From Isochrysis galbana (Eukaryota > Haptophyta > Isochrysidales > Isochrysidaceae): a stretch of DNA of 64,000 nt. The first letter of the stretch is position 1. Each line of letters opens with the position of its first letter. The DNA lies in NCBI GenBank assembly GCA_018136815.1, contig CM030942.1, forward strand, positions 1,365,797 to 1,429,796, read 5' to 3'. Made by a program: the position numbers and the translations under genes. The notes under the pieces were generated by a model. It saw only the letters and a program-made list of their open reading frames with translations. It had not been told where the DNA came from and did no database searches. This document shows, piece after piece, positions 59,241 to 64,000 of the stretch.

Positions 59241-60796
59241 TGTTACCCCCCAGGAGCCAACGCCCCCCAGGAGCTCTCGGGGGCCCCCAGGAGCTATCGG
59301 GGGGAAATTTTCTCCCGATCGCCAACAGCCCCACCGAGAGCTATCGGGGGACCGAGAAAATCCCCCGAGAGCTATCGGGAGATTTTACGTCCCTCGGGGA
59401 GCTATCGCGTTTTAAGGTCGGCCCCCAATAGCTATCGGGGGCGAAAGGCGGCCCCCGATAGCTATTGGGGGGAAAACGACGGGCGCCGATAGCTATTGGG
59501 GGAAAACGACTGGCGCCGATAGCTATCGGGGGGCTGTCCTCGAGCCCCCAGGCGCTATTCCCCCCCGTAAGCTGTCAGGGTGCCTGTCCCATTTCGCTGG
59601 CAGTCACCTCGTACTCTGTCTCTGTTCATACCTCAATCTTACGGTGCTGTTACGATCAATCTTATGGTCGTTCTTATGGCGGTGCCTTGCGACTTTTCGA
59701 CACTACAACGAAACTCTCGTCGGTGAGAGTATGGAGATAAGGGTGTTTATTCAAGAAAACGGGTGTTTATGGAATAAAACGTTGGCGGCAACTCACCCAG
59801 GAAATCCTTTCTTCTTCTTCATATCGCACTCTCTCTCGCTCCCGCACCGCATGTCACAGATGACGCCCTCACCCCTTCTCAATGCCCCTTCCGCTGCTGC
59901 AGGTGTGACACCGCAGCAGTGGGAGGAGGCAAAGAGACTGTTTTATCAGCTGGTGGCTGATTTCAAGAGCCGCGCAATGGATGCCGCAAAACGTGCTGAG
60001 ATCGTCCACCTTCTCAAGAACTGGGACGTGCTCGATGCCAAGCAGCGGCGTCTCTACGGGGGGGGCAACCACAACTATTGGAAGAGCAAGTACGAGCTCG
60101 CGCCCACGCTGCCCAACAAGCCAGCAACTCTCCTCTCCAAGGCCACTGGCAAGCGCGTCGTGGTGTACGAGGAAGCCTTCGACGCAGTGAAGGTGGTCCA
60201 CGAGAATAGTGAGTGCGCCCGCCTCCCCCCACCCGCCTCCCCTGCCCCTCACACCTGACGCCCTCTTCCGTGCCTGTGCTGGGTAGAGTTGCATGCGAAG
60301 GATGTGCAGCTGTACAAGGCCGCGGCAGAAGCGTACGGCGACTCTGTACTCTGTCATGTGCAACATGTGCCTCGCCTTTGTCAAGTGCTGCCCGGTGTGC
60401 GTGTCGGCGCGAGTGCGGAAGGCAAAAGCCGCAGGGCACAGACCAATCATCACACACGGCTACAACTCAAGGGGGCGGCTTCCTTGCAGGCCATCCCAGA
60501 CGGGTTCGTCGGCTCGGCAGAACAGAGGACGATAGGAGGGGGGAAGAGAGAAGAGAGAGAGAAGGAGAGCGAGCCAAAGAGAGGAGGAACCCCCGATTTC
60601 CTCTTCCCCCGATAGCTATCGGGGGGTCCGCTTACGGCAACCCCCCAGGAGCTATCCCCCGATAGCTCTCGGGGGATTTTCTCGGTCCCCCGGTAGCTCT
60701 CGGGGGGGCTGTTGGCGATCGGGAAAAAATTTCCCCCCGATAGCTCCTGGGGGCCCCCGATAGCTATCGGGGGGCGTTGGCTCCTGGGGGGTAACA
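59241..60796 (+). mobile_element. Ginger-like DNA transposon copy with long palindrome-filled inverted repeats
   Basis: Both ends begin TGTTACCCCCCAGGAGCCAA (59241 inward; 60796 inward on the other strand) and stay nearly identical for about 140 bp. The inverted repeats are packed with AGCTATCGGGGG words, most of them palindromic as CCCCGATAGCTATCGGGG, about ten on the left and six on the right. Flanking four bases are TATA (59237-59240) and TACA (60797-60800), an imperfect duplication. Terminal TGT...ACA and an internal gypsy-type integrase-like gene fit the Ginger group of DNA transposons, which I recall as having TGT-type ends and short duplications. The catalytic part of the integrase is missing here. 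Confidence 0.7.
59851..60535 (+). pseudogene. Integrase-like protein fragment inside the Ginger-like element
   Basis: The frame starts at ATG 59851 and encodes WEEAKRLFYQLVADFKSRAM and KNWDVLDAKQRRLYGGG, then VVYEEAFDAVKVVHEN. A GT-AG intron 60209-60286 joins KLHAKDVQLYKAAAEAYGD. A one-base shift near 60335 leads to a knuckle-like CNMC...CCPVC segment and then GHRPIITHGYNSRG near 60465. This order (zinc-binding part, then a basic PIxTxGYNSRG motif just before the catalytic core) is that of KRBA2/Ginger-type integrases. After that the frame falls apart and no DDE core is present. It is inactive. Confidence 0.6.
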
Positions 60797-61051
60797 TACA
60801 TACTAGTAGGAGTATGAGTACATGAGTACTCTAGAGTAGATGTCTTAGGGTCAACATTTATTTTACCGGGCTCATCCATGAAGAGGCAGCCTCTGAAGAG
60901 CGACTAAGAAGGAGGCCTGCGTGTTCGTTCGTTGGCCGGCTGGGATTTGGCGCTCTCTTGCTTTCGCTCTCTCTCTCCTCTCTCTCTTTCTTCCTCCTTC
61001 CTCTCTCGCCCCGGTCCCCGCGCAGCTCGGCCTCCCACTCTCGTGACCACA
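60797..61051. other. Upstream region of the dioxygenase gene
   Basis: CT-rich sequence at 60960-61010 precedes the start codon. The frame is open upstream of ATG 61052 but has no earlier ATG. Confidence 0.4.
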
Positions 61052-62371
61052 ATGTCCCGCCTTCTACCCGCCCTGCGCCAGCGCATCGAGAGCGTCGCGA
61101 TCCAGCGCACCGGACTGTCGGTGAGATGGGCAGACAAGCATGTCAGCCACTTCCACCATGCGTGGCTCCGCGACCACTGCGGCTCTCGATATCATCCCAG
61201 CTCGGGGCAGCGGATGCTTCCGCTTGCTTCCATTCCCCTCGAATCACCGCCACTCGGTCTCACGATTATCGACGGGCTGCGAGGGCAGACGCTCCAAATC
61301 CAGTGGCCTGCTGATGAAAGTGGAGCATCACGCATGCCGCAAGTCTCATCGTTCGATGCGTTATGGCTTCGCCAGCACTGCTATTCCGAAAGCGAACGAC
61401 GACGTCGAGCAATCTCAGGCGAGGCTGCTGCAGAGGGTGGCACACTGCCGTTCGTGCAGGTCTGGGGTCCCGAGTACTTTGCAACAGCTCCACTGCCACA
61501 TGTTGCATGGCACTCTGTTCTTAGTGTGGAATCTTCTGCGAATGCTGGTGCGGTGACTGCAAGGGAGGATGCTACCTTGCAGGCACTCGAGGCTCTGCAT
61601 AAGTACGGCTTTGTCCTCGTGGATGGCGTGAGTGGCAGTGTCGAGGCGACACGCGAGTTGGCAGAATCGATTGGCCTCATTTTGCCTAGCATTTACGGCG
61701 ATATTTGGGACACGGGGGGAGAGCTTGAGATGAGGTACAAGACGAGCGAGGGGGAGATGATCGACACAGCGTATTCAAACGCTTCATTGCCTCTCCATAC
61801 AGACTGTACATATATGAACCACCCGCCGGGCCTCCAGCTTTTCAATTGCGTTGCCCAGTCCGACATCGAGAACGACCCCTTCGGTCCAAAGGCCGGTTGT
61901 ACAAAGCTTGCGGACGGGATGCACGTTGCAGACATCCTTCGCAAGACGTCGCCAGAGGCCTTCGACTTTTTCTCTCGCACGCCCATTCCATTTGTGCACC
62001 GAGCGGGCGATGCATGCTTGCGCTCGCGCGCTCGCGTGTTCTCCGTCGACCAGGCGACAGGTGCGCTTAGCGAGGTTCGCTACAATGAGACCGACCGTGA
62101 CGTGTTTCATTGTCTTAGCGAGGTGGAAGTGCCCGCCTTCTACTCGCACGTGCGCGCGCTCGAAGAGGCCCTCGATAAGAGCGAGATGCACTTCAAATTG
62201 ACACCGGGTGTTGCGCTCATCCTGGACAACCGACGGACCCTGCATGGCCGCGTCGGTTTTACTGGTAGAAGGAACCTAGTAGGCTGCTACTTGACTGCTG
62301 ATGACTGGAGGTCGAACTTGAGGGTTAAGCGAGCCAGGAAGCTCGCCATCCAGGAAGCGTCAGTACCATGA
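61052..62371 (+). CDS. Trimethyllysine / gamma-butyrobetaine dioxygenase-like protein
   Basis: The intronless frame from ATG 61052 gives 439 residues, the usual size of BBOX1/TMLHE proteins. The N-terminal domain has the DUF971-like zinc-binding layout (WLRDHCGS, then LWLRQHCYS). The catalytic TauD domain follows with the iron ligands H249 and D251 (LHTDCTYMNHPPGLQLF) and distal H398 (DNRRTLHGRVGFTGRR), the latter with the nearby Arg that binds 2-oxoglutarate. These enzymes hydroxylate trimethyllysine or gamma-butyrobetaine in carnitine synthesis using Fe(II), oxygen and 2-oxoglutarate. Which of the two substrates is used cannot be told from sequence. The basic Met-Ser-Arg N-terminus might be a mitochondrial signal. 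Confidence 0.9.
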   Translation: MSRLLPALRQRIESVAIQRTGLSVRWADKHVSHFHHAWLRDHCGSRYHPSSGQRMLPLASIPLESPPLGLTIIDGLRGQTLQIQWPADESGASRMPQVSSFDALWLRQHCYSESERRRRAISGEAAAEGGTLPFVQVWGPEYFATAPLPHVAWHSVLSVESSANAGAVTAREDATLQALEALHKYGFVLVDGVSGSVEATRELAESIGLILPSIYGDIWDTGGELEMRYKTSEGEMIDTAYSNASLPLHTDCTYMNHPPGLQLFNCVAQSDIENDPFGPKAGCTKLADGMHVADILRKTSPEAFDFFSRTPIPFVHRAGDACLRSRARVFSVDQATGALSEVRYNETDRDVFHCLSEVEVPAFYSHVRALEEALDKSEMHFKLTPGVALILDNRRTLHGRVGFTGRRNLVGCYLTADDWRSNLRVKRARKLAIQEASVP

Positions 62372-62625
62372 TCATCGCTACAATCTCTGACTTCTCTTTG
62401 TGCGACAGCAACAGCCATCACCATCACCACTACCTTCCACCACATTTCCGGCTGTTTTGCCGCTGCGCTCGAAGTCTGCCATTGTCACCTTCGTCCTCTT
62501 GACTAGTATAGTAGTATCTTTCAGCGTAAGCTGCGTGTGTTCGAATTGCGCGTGCTATGAGTCGCATGCTGTGAAGAATGCGCCCAGTATGTTATGGTTG
62601 ACAAATCAGCTACACAATAGCAGCG
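62372..62625. other. Downstream flank of the dioxygenase
   Basis: A short stretch with no recognisable gene before a LINE 3' end. Confidence 0.4.
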
Positions 62626-63400
62626 AAAAAAAAAACCTTTTAATTTTCTCTCCACGCGCGCGGCTACGGGGTTGTCTATTGTAGCCACGCCCAGATCCCT
62701 TCCTCTCCTCTCACTTCCCGCCTTGCGGCAACTCCCCTCGTGCTCTACATAGGGGCCCGGGTCGTGGGGGGGGCTGGGTCGGGCGGGGTGCATCGGCCCT
62801 CAGTGGTCTGTCCTCGCCTTCCTCCTGTGCCTCTGGGTGGCCGGTTTCTTGCTGCTGTGGTGTAGGTGTCGCGCCGTTGCTGAGGTGCCTCATGCTCGTG
62901 AGTTGTTCTTCTTCGTGGGTGGTCCTTTCAGGGAGGGGGGGGAGGGGAGGGTGTGCCTCGACCTCAGGCGAGCCTTTCGGCGAGGCCAATCGCTTCCGCC
63001 ACAAGGCCGAGGTTGTCGCTCATTCTTAGTTTACCTTTGTTGTCTTCTGTAAATATCGGGGCGCTGAGCTCCGCTGACCTTTTTATTTTAGGTTTTCTAC
63101 CCTGGGCCGCCGTGCGAGTGCGCATCGGGCGACAGGTTTTCGACGGAGTTAGGCCCCTCACCAGGGTGGTGAATCTTAAGAGCGTGGATTCTAAGACCGG
63201 TATGTAGTGGTATACATGTGATTCGTACTCTATTCTGTAGAAGTCTCTTATTATGTACCTCCAGGCTATGATGTAGAGGGTTTTCAGGCTGTCGGGGGTG
63301 GTCGCGTCTGGGTATGCGAATAGCCTATCCTTTGTTTTCTGCCCATGTGACCTATTCGTTTTCGGAATGTAGTTAGCGATCGCATCTATGGTACCAAATG
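62626..63400 (-). mobile_element. 5'-truncated LINE copy, minus orientation
   Basis: On the minus strand the copy begins near FGTIDAIANYIPKTN, continues DRLFAYPDATTPDSLKTLYI and ends IGLAERLA (stop at 62964-62966), then has 3' untranslated sequence ending AATTAAAAGG and a T run (A run 62626-62635 on the plus strand). It lies head to head with the plus copy at 63395. Confidence 0.82.
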
Positions 63401-63892
63401 CGCACACGCACGGCGGCCCAGGGCAGAAAACCTAAGCTAAAGAGACCGCTGGAGCTTAGCGCCCCCATCTTTATAGAAAACGACAAAGGAAACCTAACAC
63501 TTAATGACAACCTCGGCCTCGTGGCAGAGGCAATCGGCATAGCCGGAAAGCTCGCCTGAAGCAGAGGCGCGTCTCCCTCTTCGAAGACACCCCAGAAGAT
63601 ACGGGCGCCGAGAGCAAAGACGCCGCAGCAACAACAAACCACTTACACCGACACAGCGAGAAACGGGCCACCCAGAGGCACAGGAGGAAGGCGTGGACAG
63701 ACCACTAGCTAGGGGCCGGTGCACCCCCGCCCTACCCAACCCCCAACCCCCCCACAACCTGGGCCCCTAAGTAGAGCACGAGGGGAGACGCCGCAAGGCG
63801 GGAAGCGAGGGAGAGGAAGGGAAGTGGGCGTGGCTACGATAGACAGCTACACAGCCGCGCGCGAGGTGTGAACTATAAAAGGTTTTTTTTTA
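63395..63892 (+). mobile_element. 5'-truncated LINE copy, plus orientation
   Basis: The copy starts at AAQGRKPKLKRPLELSAPIF, ends IGIAGKLA (stop 63557-63559) and continues to ACTATAAAAGG plus ten T (63883-63892). It is only moderately similar to its inverted neighbour, so the pair is not a simple recent palindrome. Confidence 0.8.
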
Positions 63893-64000
63893 GTAGCTGC
63901 TAGCTGCTAGTAGCTAGTAGATATGGTCCGGTGACCCGTGACCCGCCCCCCCCCCCCCTGGATCCGTTCCCCCCTTTCTCTTGTGCCTACCGGGCTGGCG
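63893..64000. other. Retroposon type C start at the window edge
   Basis: AGATATGGTCCGGTGACCC and the following text match the type C block at 32510-32560, so another minus-oriented copy probably begins here and runs out of the window. Confidence 0.45.

Noticed and set aside
62964..63559. Twin-priming inversion of a single LINE
   Set aside because: Both halves carry the 3' coding end and a tail and are clearly diverged from each other, so they derive from two insertions.

Overview
This window looks like nuclear DNA of a GC-rich unicellular eukaryote, probably a microalga. The host genes are eukaryote-specific: the U5 snRNP GTPase Snu114, SMC5, a syntaxin-16-type SNARE, an EIF1AD-like protein, a DNAJC28-like protein and a trimethyllysine/butyrobetaine-type dioxygenase. 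They carry short GT-AG introns. Two proline-rich membrane proteins resemble algal wall or surface proteins in composition only. No bacterial operon, CRISPR array, rRNA or convincing tRNA gene was seen. The species cannot be named from the sequence alone.

Host genes, left to right: an exon of an unidentified gene cut by the window edge (1-137, -); DNAJC28-like (3199-5079, -); EIF1AD-like (5809-6434, +); syntaxin-16-like Qa-SNARE (10000-11840, +, six exons); Snu114/EFTUD2 (14872-18352, -, four exons); a small protein with a beta/gamma-crystallin-like end (22165-22814, -, frameshifted); GAPDH 1 (24280-25388, +); GAPDH 2 (28871-30325, +); SMC5 (35413-38903, -); an RCC1-repeat/EF-hand/coiled-coil protein (42982-47456, +); two proline-rich membrane proteins (50240-52671, - and 57985-58986, -); and a TauD-like dioxygenase (61052-62371, +). 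They are unrelated housekeeping functions (splicing, chromosome maintenance, membrane fusion, glycolysis, translation) and do not form a pathway.

Most of the remaining DNA is transposon-derived. A LINE family with a zinc-knuckle C-terminus is present as many 5'-truncated copies. Its sense strand ends in a T tract, usually after GAATATTAAAAGG, instead of a poly(A) tail. Seventeen-base target duplications around three insertions (32294/34356, 32337/33105, 48927/49058) show that the T tract is the true 3' end. Non-coding retroposons share this end. DNA transposons are also present: a Ginger-like element (59241-60796) with TGTTACC termini and a broken integrase-like gene; a 2.46-kb element (53001-55458) with 17-bp inverted ends and a 7-bp duplication, whose empty site is visible in a related repeat at 28.6 kb; a 189-bp foldback MITE (21332-21520) with an 8-bp duplication; TA-flanked elements (47724-49241 and 57430-57446); and a hAT-type BED/DUF659 remnant (1329-1994). 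Nested insertions give a relative order of events. Homopolymer G/C runs are frequent and may hide assembly indels, including in two genes that appear frameshifted.
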